From: Thalassiosira profunda
Taxonomy: Eukaryota > Bacillariophyta > Thalassiosirophyceae > Thalassiosirales > Thalassiosiraceae
Length of the DNA: 23,789 nucleotides
Direction: 5' to 3'
NCBI GenBank assembly: GCA_036939355.1
Contig: JALLAP010001164.1
Coordinates: 1-23,789, forward strand
The position numbers and the translations under genes were made by a program. Positions 1 through 8,475 of this stretch are shown in pieces; within the stretch, counting starts at the first letter, position 1; the number at the start of each line of letters is the position of its first letter. Under the pieces are notes generated by a model. The model was not told the DNA's origin, did not search any database, and saw nothing but the letters and a program-made list of their open reading frames with translations.

Positions 1-231
1 GCAGTGGTTTGGCAGATCACGCTCACTCGAGCTGATCACGGTCGACTTTTGTCAAACGACAACGACGTCAACTGGTTATGGTGGAGGCTGAGAGTTTTTG
101 TGTGCTTGCAAAAAATGGCCCAAAAATGGGAAGGGCGCAGCAACGTGCAACAGACAGCAACACAACTGCAATGCGTCCCTCCACGGCGCTGATCCCCTCG
201 CCAAGCTCAACAGCCTGCCGGGGGCGATCTC
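1..231. other. Upstream region of the first HA-repeat gene
   Basis: No protein gene is supported here; the open frames overlap the following gene in wrong frames and show no recognisable domain. It presumably holds the promoter and 5' leader of the + strand HA gene. I see no convincing TATA box or repeat. Confidence 0.4.
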
Positions 232-1488
232 ATGCACGAGGGGACAGACGCGCCGATTTCACCGGCACCTTTCATCATGATTGCAGCAAATCAGTTTCGT
301 GCGTCGGTTCATCTCGTCCAGCCACTCTATGGCGGCCTGGTGCGAAAGCAACGGCCTCGGGCCGCAATAGGGAGGTTGCATCAATATTTGTCTGTCAGCA
401 GCAGCGACGACGCGGACGGTGCGCCCTCCATCAACGCGCGCTGGGACGAAATGCTCGCGGCCCTCAAGCAATACAAAGACGAGCACGGGGACACCCTTGT
501 CCCCAACATGTACCCCGCCAATCCATCGCTGGGAAATTGGGTGGACAATCATCGGCAATGGTATCGATACCGCATGGAAGCGGACGAGACTGGCGAGGAC
601 ATCGATACAGACCACGGAGTTATCACCGACGAGAAGATTCGGTTGCTCAATGAAATTGGCTTCATCTGGAATACAAACGATCACAGCTGGCGGATACGAT
701 TCGAGGAATTGAAGGAATATGTTGCAGAGCACGGCAATGCATTGGTGCCATGGAACTGGGCCCAGAACGAGCCATTGGCAGTGTGGGTGACGAGGCAGAG
801 ACGAATGCACAAGCGCAGACAAGAGAGCAAGGATCCAAAAGCACAGGAGGTGCTCCTATCGAACGAGCGCATACAGCTGTTGGAGGATGTAGGGTTCGTC
901 TTTGATTACCACCAAGCCCAATGGTTGGGACAACTCGAGGAGCTGAGAAAGTATCGATCGAACTACGGAGACACACTAGTGCCAAAAGGGTACAAACTGC
1001 AGCCGGGTCTGTCGAGATGGGTGGACAAACAAAGAATGGACTACAAGCGATGGATGGCCAAAAAGAAGGTAGAGGAGGAATATGGAGATCAGGATGGGGA
1101 AATATTGGACGATGAGCTGCGGAAAGAAGTGGAAGAGATACGCAGCAAGTCCACCGGCATGACCGAGGAACGTCTGCGTCTCTTGAACGCAGAGGAGTTC
1201 ATCTTCGACCCTCGAGAGCATGCTTGGAATGCAAAGTTTGCTGATCTGTGCGATTTTGCGGCCCTGAACGGTCACGCGGCAGTGTTCCGAAAGAAGAAGT
1301 CCGATCCACTTGCCTATTGGGCAGAGCAACAGCGAATCAACTACAAAAAGTATCTGAAGGGGGAGAAGACGACGTTGACGGAAGAGCGGATTGCAAAACT
1401 CAATTCGGTGAACTTTGTGTGGCTGAATGCAGAGTCGACGGGTCGCCTGGCAAAGAAGGCAAGGCGAAAAGCGTCTGTTGCAAAGTGA
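232..1488 (+). CDS. Helicase-associated (HA) repeat protein, stand-alone
   Basis: This 418-residue, single-exon protein consists mainly of four degenerate HA repeats (helicase-associated domain family) at about residues 70-146, 153-226, 231-325 and 332-398. Each repeat has the pattern W...L..Y...HG..LVP...... L..WV..QR..Y........ ...I.LL...GF.W/F. No helicase motor domain is present. Stand-alone HA proteins are numerous in diatoms and their role is not established; nucleic-acid binding is assumed from the helicase context. A second in-frame ATG at 277 gives a 403-residue form whose first 40 residues are rich in Arg, Ala and Ser with no acidic residue, like a mitochondrial presequence, so either start is possible. 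It converges with the next gene 86 bp downstream. The repeat family is clear; function and localisation are not. Confidence 0.85.
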   Translation: MHEGTDAPISPAPFIMIAANQFRASVHLVQPLYGGLVRKQRPRAAIGRLHQYLSVSSSDDADGAPSINARWDEMLAALKQYKDEHGDTLVPNMYPANPSLGNWVDNHRQWYRYRMEADETGEDIDTDHGVITDEKIRLLNEIGFIWNTNDHSWRIRFEELKEYVAEHGNALVPWNWAQNEPLAVWVTRQRRMHKRRQESKDPKAQEVLLSNERIQLLEDVGFVFDYHQAQWLGQLEELRKYRSNYGDTLVPKGYKLQPGLSRWVDKQRMDYKRWMAKKKVEEEYGDQDGEILDDELRKEVEEIRSKSTGMTEERLRLLNAEEFIFDPREHAWNAKFADLCDFAALNGHAAVFRKKKSDPLAYWAEQQRINYKKYLKGEKTTLTEERIAKLNSVNFVWLNAESTGRLAKKARRKASVAK

Positions 1489-1574
1489 GCAGTGAGATAA
1501 GCTGTTATCTCTGGATAAGCGCCCGTCTGTATCTTTCTTTGATACTCAAAAATAATATGCGTGGGGCATCCCTT

Positions 1575-2081
1575 TCACCGCAGGATGACTGCAAGAACGC
1601 CAAATACAAACAGTGAGGGCACCTCAAACATTGTCCCATCGCCAAAGTTGACGATCAACGGGTGACCCTGCAAAAGGTTCTTTGCATAAACCACGGCTGC
1701 CCCGACTGTGGGCATCCGCACAAACAGCATATTGTACAAATGCTCGACCGGTTTTGTATCCCCCGCCCCCTCGTCCCAGGCACCCGTCACAAACGACGGG
1801 AGCACTCTCTTCGACGCTCTCCACACCGTCAAAGGTCCATTGCGTTGTTGCGTCGGTGGATTGTCTCCGAATAAGATCGAGTTGCGGCTGAACGATACCG
1901 ACGGTGGTCTCAATTCATCGAGATCCGCGCTGTCTGAGGGTGGATTTTCATTATCATTTGATGCAAATAGTAGTGAAGGGCGATGCTGATGGGTAGAAGA
2001 GGGCCGGGCAACGCAGCCACTTTGGAATGCAACCGCCAGCGCGGGTAACAATAAAACGACACTCGCTGCAGGTCGGTGCAT
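1575..2081 (-). CDS. Putative plastid-targeted small membrane protein
   Basis: This is a 168-residue protein of unrecognised family. From the ATG at 2081 it begins with a hydrophobic signal-peptide-like stretch (residues 1-19) ending in AVAFQS, which resembles the Phe-containing ASAFAP cleavage motif used for import into secondary plastids. A Ser/Arg/His-rich transit-peptide-like region follows. The mature part has a conserved-looking stretch (about 95-150: VWRASKRVLPSF, AWDEG, EHLYNMLFVRMP) and ends with a hydrophobic segment of about 17 residues, so a C-terminal membrane anchor is likely. An in-frame ATG at 2267 would add 62 residues starting with another hydrophobic leader. I chose 2081 because the plastid motif then sits at the normal distance from the start. 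The gene is convergent with the HA gene and divergent from the coiled-coil gene. No function can be assigned. Confidence 0.65.
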   Translation of the reverse strand: MHRPAASVVLLLPALAVAFQSGCVARPSSTHQHRPSLLFASNDNENPPSDSADLDELRPPSVSFSRNSILFGDNPPTQQRNGPLTVWRASKRVLPSFVTGAWDEGAGDTKPVEHLYNMLFVRMPTVGAAVVYAKNLLQGHPLIVNFGDGTMFEVPSLFVFGVLAVILR

Positions 2082-2437
2082 GCTGCAAATTAATGCGCGC
2101 CGCTTGGTGCTAGTCAACAGGCATGCACAACGCCCAGTAGGACACCACGCCAGCACAGCGGGGAAGCGGGGATGGAGGGCTATTAGGCTGGCGCCGATCA
2201 ACACGCAACGGCAGAGCAACAACGCAACAACAACGAGGCGCCCGAGGAAGGAGGAGGAGGAGGGCATGCAATAGAATAGATACTGGTTCCTACGTAAATT
2301 CTACGAGGAACTCCTCGGTCAGCTCGGCTCCTCCCTCTTCATTTTTTCCGACGCAGGGGAGGCAGTTGTGTTGAATAGGAGGAGGCGGTGGGCCATCGCG
2401 TGGAGAGCTTGCGCCGCGTCATGGGTGGTGTTGAGCC
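2082..2437. promoter_or_regulatory. Divergent intergenic region, probable bidirectional promoter
   Basis: About 356 bp separate two divergently transcribed genes. It contains CAA- and GGA-rich low-complexity sequence (2215-2262), a TACGTA palindrome near 2291, and a short hairpin with arms 2304-2309 and 2312-2317. The ATG at 2267 on the minus strand could make part of this region coding. No classical core promoter element is clear. Confidence 0.4.
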
Positions 2438-5278
2438 ATGAACTATTACCCGGACCGGATCGACGACGATCAGACGTGTTGCGGGTCCGCGGAGATCGAG
2501 GGGGGAGCGGGCCCATCGGACGACCCCAGCAGAACGCTGAATTCTGGCCCTCTCCACTTGAAGTTGGGGCACGACGTCGGGGAAGTTGCAACTGATGACG
2601 TTGGTGGCTCGCCGGCCCCGTCTCCCAGCCGCGGGGCGAAGCCGTGGGACAAGAACAAGGAAAGCGTGGTTGTCGAAGACTTTGATGCGATGGAGATCAG
2701 CCGTCACCCCGATAGGGCAGGGCAGCACCCCACTGCATCCAATGGGCTGTCTGCAAACGACGTGAAAGATCAATTGATGAGTCAGAGGGAAGCGGTTATA
2801 TTAAATGAGAGAGAACGCAGAAGGAAGGAACGCAGAAGGGGTATGCGAGGTATGGAGGACGGCAGCGTGCCCAGCAGTCCAACGCCCAGCTCCGTATCCA
2901 GTGGCACCTCGGGACCAGCCACTCCGAGTGCGGGGGGAGTGATGGGGAATATAAGGGGGTGGTTTGGCAAAAGCAGTCCTGGCCGAACGCCTGATCGATC
3001 GCCCTATCAGGCTCGCAAGCAACTTTCAATGGAGGAGGACGCAGTGCCTGTGTTGCCGCTCCACAGCACACCCAAAAGGTTAGGAGACGACTCCTCGTTC
3101 AGCTCGTCAGATGAGGCTTCCTCTGACGAGGAGAGCGATTCCGTAAGCCGCGCCTCCAATACAGTGAACGACGATGCCCGCATGACTCCGCAAGAACGGG
3201 CCCGCGCACGGGCATTGCAATATCTGTCCAACTCCTGCGTTGATGCCGGCCGAATGGCCAAGACGGCATCCTACGTGTGGGGATTGGAGAGGATGGATCT
3301 GAAGAGAAAGAGGGATAGATACGAAAAGGAGCTCGAGGTTGTAGAAGCTGAAATGAACAAGGATAGAGGGCTGACACAGGAGGTGACTACTGATCCGATA
3401 GCAGCCTTGGCGTCAAAGTTGTGTCGTGAACTTCCGAGAATACAAGGAGCGGACGCAGGTGCAGGCGCTGGCAGTGGTCTGGGCGATCAGAGTTACATGC
3501 TGTACGAGGAGTATGCCGTTCTCGTAAGCGGGGAAGACATATCGAAACAACCTGCATCTGTCTGGGAGAACAAGGAGGCGGTAGACGTGTACATTGCCTC
3601 TCTTCAACGCCGTCTCAAGGAAGTGCTGGAGCGCACAAAATCCCTCGAGAAGCGCCTCGTTGTCTTGGAACAGGCGGGGGATGATATTGTTAGCTCGCTG
3701 TGCGAAGATCTGTCAGAAGTGACTGCGCAGTCCAACAGACAGGAAGGGAAATACGTAAAGAGAGGGAAGGGCCTGCAAAGAAGACTCAGGCGGGAGGAGA
3801 CGAGGCACCGCCGCAGGATGAAAGAAGCTGAAAAGCGTGTACGGGAGTTGGAAGAGCAGCTGATGCGAGTCAGTGGTGGAGATGAAAATGCAACGGACAA
3901 GTTATTGCTGGACGTCAGCGATTCGTCGAACGATTCCTCTCTGACCGAAGACGACGACGCCGACGACGACGAGGTTTTGCTGGAAAAGAAGCTGACCATC
4001 ATCAAGGCAAAGAGGGAGAGAGACAAAGAGGAGCATCAATCGGAGGTGGATTCCGTCCGGAGACAGTGCGAGCAGTTGAAACTGAGACTTTCAGTCGCTC
4101 GGCTTGTTATGGAGGGAGACGACAACCTGCGCGAGTATGTTGGACTGCTGGAGAGGTTCAATCCGAGCTCAAAGAACAAGCGCAAAAGTGCCATTGACGA
4201 CGCGTACGGAGATCCGGATGATTCTTTTGGACACGCAAATGTCGGGGGTCCTCCATCTCGCATTACCCGAGCACGTGCAAAGTTGCTCAAGGTCACGCAC
4301 CTGGAACGAATCTACGAGCAGAGGCTGACTGTGTCCAAGTCATTTACGGATGCCACAATCAACGCCCTCGAAGAGGAGCTGTCCGAGAGAGAGCAGGCCA
4401 CCCAAAAGATGGAAGTGAGGTGCCTGAACGAGCTGATGCTGATCGATTCCGGCATCAAGGATATCGTGAGCGAGTCGGACGCGAAGATGGCCAGCCTCAA
4501 GGGAGATGCCCAAGAGTTGGCGGACGCCATCGCGGCATACACTGCGGAGAAATCGATCACGGATATCAACAGCATGTTTGCAGCCATTGATACTCCGTAT
4601 GAGCATTCGATACCTTTGGTTGCAGAAGATCCAATTGCTGCAGACGACGACTCGTCCGGTGAAAGCTCCGATGAAGATGAGGCAGACAAGGACGCAGACG
4701 AACTGAGAATGGATAGTGCTGAGGCAGTTGAGGAACGCGTGGAACGTTCTTCAACAGGCAAGGATGCGCCTCTTCCCCTGATGGATGGCGTGATCGAAGA
4801 CGGCAAAGGACCAGTCGAAAATGGAGTATCGTTCGATGAGAATCACATCGCTGAGACTCCAGCGAAAGGCATATCCCAACTGCGATCACTGGATTCGCAG
4901 GAAATGGCCAACCTCGAAACTTTGGGGTGCGATCTCAAGAGCACCTTCGAGGAATACCAAACATCGTTTGATCAGTCCTCGTCCAAAGAGAGGATCGAAC
5001 GGCTCGAACACATGAACGATCTCGTGATCAAGATTGCACAGGCGCGGGGAATAGAGTGCACGGCCAGCGGTTCCGGCCGAGAGCAGATGAAAAGCTGGTC
5101 GCGCAAGAAGTCTCGCAATGCGTCAGACAAAGAGCGTCGAGAGAAGAAGCGCCGTTCGAAGAAAAAGAAGAAGAAGAAACGGAGGCGTCGGGAAAAGGAG
5201 AGGCGGGAGAAGGCGAAGGATGCATCGGACGCAGCGAACACCTCCTTGCGCTTGGCTGATCGGGTCATTGCAATCTGA
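2438..5278 (+). CDS. Large coiled-coil protein with Lys/Arg-rich C-terminal tail
   Basis: This is a single-exon, 946-residue protein of no recognised family. Residues 1-250 are low-complexity Ser/Pro/Gly/Asp-rich sequence with SP/TP phosphorylation-type sites. Residues 115-140 carry a basic Arg cluster. Heptad-like charged segments at about 285-310, 385-475, 510-575 and 615-705 suggest coiled coils. Acidic Ser/Asp/Glu patches occur at 218-235, 493-513 and 736-755. The C-terminus (about 885-925) is an extreme Lys/Arg block that could act as a nuclear or nucleolar localisation signal or bind nucleic acid. Two segments (about 398-445 and 622-675) share a motif with each other and with the coiled-coil gene at 12859-14907. 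The ATG at 2438 is the first in frame. A structural or scaffold role is inference only. The 3' end lies 31 bp from a convergent gene. Confidence 0.75.
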   Translation: MNYYPDRIDDDQTCCGSAEIEGGAGPSDDPSRTLNSGPLHLKLGHDVGEVATDDVGGSPAPSPSRGAKPWDKNKESVVVEDFDAMEISRHPDRAGQHPTASNGLSANDVKDQLMSQREAVILNERERRRKERRRGMRGMEDGSVPSSPTPSSVSSGTSGPATPSAGGVMGNIRGWFGKSSPGRTPDRSPYQARKQLSMEEDAVPVLPLHSTPKRLGDDSSFSSSDEASSDEESDSVSRASNTVNDDARMTPQERARARALQYLSNSCVDAGRMAKTASYVWGLERMDLKRKRDRYEKELEVVEAEMNKDRGLTQEVTTDPIAALASKLCRELPRIQGADAGAGAGSGLGDQSYMLYEEYAVLVSGEDISKQPASVWENKEAVDVYIASLQRRLKEVLERTKSLEKRLVVLEQAGDDIVSSLCEDLSEVTAQSNRQEGKYVKRGKGLQRRLRREETRHRRRMKEAEKRVRELEEQLMRVSGGDENATDKLLLDVSDSSNDSSLTEDDDADDDEVLLEKKLTIIKAKRERDKEEHQSEVDSVRRQCEQLKLRLSVARLVMEGDDNLREYVGLLERFNPSSKNKRKSAIDDAYGDPDDSFGHANVGGPPSRITRARAKLLKVTHLERIYEQRLTVSKSFTDATINALEEELSEREQATQKMEVRCLNELMLIDSGIKDIVSESDAKMASLKGDAQELADAIAAYTAEKSITDINSMFAAIDTPYEHSIPLVAEDPIAADDDSSGESSDEDEADKDADELRMDSAEAVEERVERSSTGKDAPLPLMDGVIEDGKGPVENGVSFDENHIAETPAKGISQLRSLDSQEMANLETLGCDLKSTFEEYQTSFDQSSSKERIERLEHMNDLVIKIAQARGIECTASGSGREQMKSWSRKKSRNASDKERREKKRRSKKKKKKKRRRREKERREKAKDASDAANTSLRLADRVIAI

Positions 5279-5309
5279 TTCTTCGGCGCAGTAACTGCAG
5301 TCCTACCCA

Positions 5310-6692
5310 CTATGAAGCCTGAACGCAACTCTTGCACCTGCTCTGAGACCCCTTCTTCCTCTGGTTCTTAGAGAAGTCGTCAATCGATTTTGACTCCCCA
5401 CAAGATGCGCAGTTCCTCATGTGGATCTGGCCACTTTCAGCTTTGCGCTTCGTGCCGCGCTTTTCGCTCTCCGGTTCGGCCTCCGCACCCACGCCACTCT
5501 CCTTCTTCGTGTAGTAGCCCTTGCCTGTGTGCTGGCGTGGGTTGTCAAACAGAGACATCGGGTTCTCTAGATACTTGCGAAAGAGCTGCGTCTTCCCCTT
5601 CTTTGGGTGGTCAACACAAGATCCCACCGTTCCCGTGCTGAGATAAAAGTTGAGACGCATGTCATCTTTTCTGTAGCTTGCCAGTGCGGGTTGCTTGCAC
5701 TCAATCTTCTCCCAACCCTTCGCCTCTGCCTCTGCATTGAGCTCGCTTTCGTTCAATTTCCAGCTGTCCGTGATATTGTGCATGGGCACTCCTGCCATAT
5801 TCGCCAGGCTCGTAAGGCGATCGTCCCACTCCGAGCAAAAGATCGAGCCCTCGTGCTTCCAAAGCCACATGCAGTCCCAAAACTCTCCCATGTGTGTTAT
5901 GGCGCTCTCCCCAGGTCCCATGCGCATCCAAAGCGGCATCGTTGTGGAGGTGCGGAAATCGCCCGGCAGGCACCCGCCGTATTCCATGAGATCCTTCCAA
6001 CCAATGTCCTTCTTGCTGTACCCCTGATAGTCTGCCGGAACTGTCCACCGGCACTTCTCGATCAGAGTTTCGTAGACGTTTCCTTCATTGTCCCAGTACC
6101 TCCATCTGTATTTCACGGCAGTCTGGGGCTTGCCATTGGTTGACGCTAACGTTTCATTGTCATGCGCCCCGGATCTTTCAATGATGACAAATCGTCCCGT
6201 CACGGCACAAACCAACAGCCTCAGGTATGATTCAAGGCTGTTCTTGGTTGCCTCGTCCATTGCAATTGCCGGCGTCTCAAACACGAACCTAGGAGCCAGC
6301 GCCCCCCGGTGCATCCCCGCTGGTACAGGAACGGCTCTGAGCTCGGCCTTTTCGCCCCAGTAGTCCTGAGCGCCGCTCTCCCCTACTTCGCAAAAGAACA
6401 ATTCCCGCTCATCGATAGGCTTGTACCTCCAGCGATCGTCGGAACACAATGCAGCCCAGGTTTTGTTCGAAGAGGGGTCCGGGATGTCTGATAGAGAGTA
6501 CCGGACCATGCCTGTGGGCACTCCATACGCGTGGTTGTAGGTGGGGACCATCACCGAATCGCCGGGCTCGTCTCGCGCGCCACCATAGCTGTCGTCATCG
6601 TCGTAGTCGCCCGAAAGCCGGCAGAGTCGATCGACATGATCAGGATCCGACGGGTCGATCCCGTTTTCGATGTAGAACTCTGCAATGGACAT
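5310..6692 (-). CDS. Unknown protein with C-terminal CxxC-CxxC zinc motif
   Basis: This is a 460-residue single-exon protein read from the ATG at 6692; upstream in-frame codons are GC-rich and look like leader sequence. The body contains Trp-rich conserved-looking stretches (about 195-280) and a distinctive segment at 354-372 (TGTVGSC.DHP..GKTQLFR). I believe similar segments occur in other uncharacterised algal proteins, but that is from memory and unverified. After a basic linker (411-417) the C-terminus has Cys428, Cys431, Cys453 and Cys456 in the pattern CxxCGExK....F.........RCKxC. This matches the short zinc-binding module often placed beside HNH or endonuclease VII nucleases in phages and giant viruses. 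No nuclease domain is seen here. Function is unknown; nucleic-acid binding by the tail is inference. It is divergent from the WD40 gene, 203 bp away. Confidence 0.75.
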   Translation of the reverse strand: MSIAEFYIENGIDPSDPDHVDRLCRLSGDYDDDDSYGGARDEPGDSVMVPTYNHAYGVPTGMVRYSLSDIPDPSSNKTWAALCSDDRWRYKPIDERELFFCEVGESGAQDYWGEKAELRAVPVPAGMHRGALAPRFVFETPAIAMDEATKNSLESYLRLLVCAVTGRFVIIERSGAHDNETLASTNGKPQTAVKYRWRYWDNEGNVYETLIEKCRWTVPADYQGYSKKDIGWKDLMEYGGCLPGDFRTSTTMPLWMRMGPGESAITHMGEFWDCMWLWKHEGSIFCSEWDDRLTSLANMAGVPMHNITDSWKLNESELNAEAEAKGWEKIECKQPALASYRKDDMRLNFYLSTGTVGSCVDHPKKGKTQLFRKYLENPMSLFDNPRQHTGKGYYTKKESGVGAEAEPESEKRGTKRKAESGQIHMRNCASCGESKSIDDFSKNQRKKGSQSRCKSCVQAS

Positions 6693-6895
6693 GGCCGGGT
6701 GTGGTGTGGGTCCGAAGGTCGAAGTCCAGGTCCGAGCGAGGAGCGACGGAGCGACAAAAAAATGACGGGCGCAGTCCGTGGGCGCAGGGCGCACTTTTGT
6801 CCTCTCCTCTCCTTCCCTCCCTCTCGTCCCTCGTCCGCCGGGGTGCGTGCATCCGCCCCGCCCGCGCCGCGGCCCAATAGCGGAGAGCATGGATC
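6693..6895. promoter_or_regulatory. Short divergent promoter region
   Basis: About 203 bp lie between two divergent start codons, so both promoters must fit here or overlap the genes. The sequence is GC-rich with a CT-rich tract at about 6795-6835. An ATG at 6889 lies 7 bp upstream of, and out of frame with, the WD40 gene start at 6896. If it is transcribed it would act as an overlapping upstream ORF. Confidence 0.5.
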
Positions 6896-8467
6896 ATGGA
6901 CGCCCTCTTCACCCTCCAACCCGCGGCGCGCCGCCCGACCGACGGACTCGGTGCATCTGTCGGCGGTGGCGATGCGTCCGCCGTAACGGACGTGTGCTTC
7001 GTTCGAGACCCCACCTCTTGTGAGCAGGGCGTCGCCAGCCCATCTCGTTGTGGTCGCAGCGATGGTGCAGACAACAGCGACGAGGGAGAATGCAGCGATG
7101 ACGAGAGCAGCGACGACGATTCCCAGCCGCTGCAATTCAGGTGCTCCAATTTGCTCCTCGGACCCCGCAATCGCAATACCGCAGACCCCGAATTGCGGAT
7201 CCGGCACGCATCGCACCTGTCCGCCGCATCCCACAATTTCCTATCGGGAGGAGTTCTTGCCTCGTGCCATCACGATGGATCCTGCAAACTCTGGGATCTG
7301 GCCACGCGCCGTGCTTTTCTGGATGATATATGCAAGGAGGATCCGCGGGGAGGAGCGGGCCTCGCGGTGCGTCGCGTCGGTGGCGGGGATGCAATGCATC
7401 GATTCCTCTACCACACGCGCGATCCTCTGGGCACGGTCTCCCTCCACGATTTGGACCGGCCGCACACGCCGGTTCTGCAGATGCATACGCATTCGACCTC
7501 CTTTTGTGCCATGGCGCCTTGTCACTGCTCCTGCAATGCATCAATTGGAGGGCAGGCGAACTTGGTGGCGCTTCCGACGGAAGAACACTCGATGGCAGCG
7601 GTGCGAGACCTGCGCTGCGATCCGGAGGGCAACCCGGCATGGCGAGTAAACATCGGCGGCGATTGTGTCTGCGGCGGCGTGTACGGCTCCCGTCGCAAGT
7701 ACGGAATGCTGACGAGCTTGGCGCTCTGTCACCAAGATTCCACGCGCAATGTAGTCTTGGGATGCGGGACGGAGAGCGGCACCGTGCTGTTTTACGATCT
7801 AGGCGCCGTTGGACGGGTCCGTTATCCGTGGCGGATCGAGCCAGGGGCGGGTGCACATCATTACGAGTGCACAGACAACCCGGAGGTGATTTCAGAGGAC
7901 AATTCCATGTACACGTGCGGCGTTGCTCTGGGGAAAGATCCGGTGCTGTCCCTGGACCTCTGCTCGTCCTCAAACAAACAATCTGATACTGCAGATGGCA
8001 GCAAAAGCAGGCCTTCGCTCGTCGCGGTGGGAGGTTGCGCGGGCGACGCCGACGATTTGTCCGAATTGCCCGAGGAGGAGCGGGGCACGGTAGCGACGAT
8101 CAAAGTGAAGCTGGCTGATGAGTCCTCTGATGTCTCTTCGAATAGTGCCGCCATGAGGGCCTGCATTCGTGCAAGGACGTCAACGTGCTCCATCGCATCT
8201 GGCGGCAAGGTGGGCGTCTCCATTTGCCGCTTTCGCCCCGATGGACGGATATTCGCAGTCGGGGGCTGGGACCACAGGCTTCGGCTCTTCGGGAGAACCT
8301 CCTCAAAGCCGTTGGCAATCCTTCGCGGCCACGAGGAGAGTGTGACGGCGATGGATTGGGCGGGCAACTCCTCTCTGTCGGGGTTGTTGGCAACGGGGGC
8401 AGGCGATGGACGGATCTGTGTGTGGCGAGCGTTTCCGCACAGCACTCCAAAGGCACTTCTCCCGTGA
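6896..8467 (+). CDS. WD40 protein, GNB1L/ASA1 (ASTRA-associated protein 1) family
   Basis: This is a 523-residue, single-exon WD40 protein. An early repeat contains GGVLASCHHDGSCKLWDL (118-135). The best evidence is the last two blades (about 440-511): GVSICRFRPDGRIFAVGGWDHRLRLF, then PLAILRGHEESVTAMDW, then LLATGAGDGRICVW. This order and wording is characteristic of the C-terminus of animal GNB1L and fungal ASA1. In yeast Asa1 belongs to the ASTRA complex with the TTT co-chaperone (Tel2-Tti1-Tti2), which stabilises PI3K-related kinases; human GNB1L is linked to the same pathway. The protein is longer than animal GNB1L because of acidic/Ser insertions at about 58-76 and 355-430. Its 3' end is 8 bp from a convergent gene, and an ATTAAA at 8475 may serve as its poly(A) signal inside that gene's stop region. 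Assignment is from motif memory only. Confidence 0.75.
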   Translation: MDALFTLQPAARRPTDGLGASVGGGDASAVTDVCFVRDPTSCEQGVASPSRCGRSDGADNSDEGECSDDESSDDDSQPLQFRCSNLLLGPRNRNTADPELRIRHASHLSAASHNFLSGGVLASCHHDGSCKLWDLATRRAFLDDICKEDPRGGAGLAVRRVGGGDAMHRFLYHTRDPLGTVSLHDLDRPHTPVLQMHTHSTSFCAMAPCHCSCNASIGGQANLVALPTEEHSMAAVRDLRCDPEGNPAWRVNIGGDCVCGGVYGSRRKYGMLTSLALCHQDSTRNVVLGCGTESGTVLFYDLGAVGRVRYPWRIEPGAGAHHYECTDNPEVISEDNSMYTCGVALGKDPVLSLDLCSSSNKQSDTADGSKSRPSLVAVGGCAGDADDLSELPEEERGTVATIKVKLADESSDVSSNSAAMRACIRARTSTCSIASGGKVGVSICRFRPDGRIFAVGGWDHRLRLFGRTSSKPLAILRGHEESVTAMDWAGNSSLSGLLATGAGDGRICVWRAFPHSTPKALLP

Positions 8468-8475
8468 TATGTCAA

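Noticed and set aside
78..653. Overlapping + strand frame of 191 codons at the start of the window
   Set aside because: Arg/Ser/His-rich shadow of the HA gene in another frame; the HA repeats are clearly in the frame beginning at 232.
5158..5195. AAG/GAA-rich run as a microsatellite
   Set aside because: It lies in frame inside the Lys/Arg-rich tail of the coiled-coil protein, where it encodes the basic block; slippage may have expanded it but coding use explains it.
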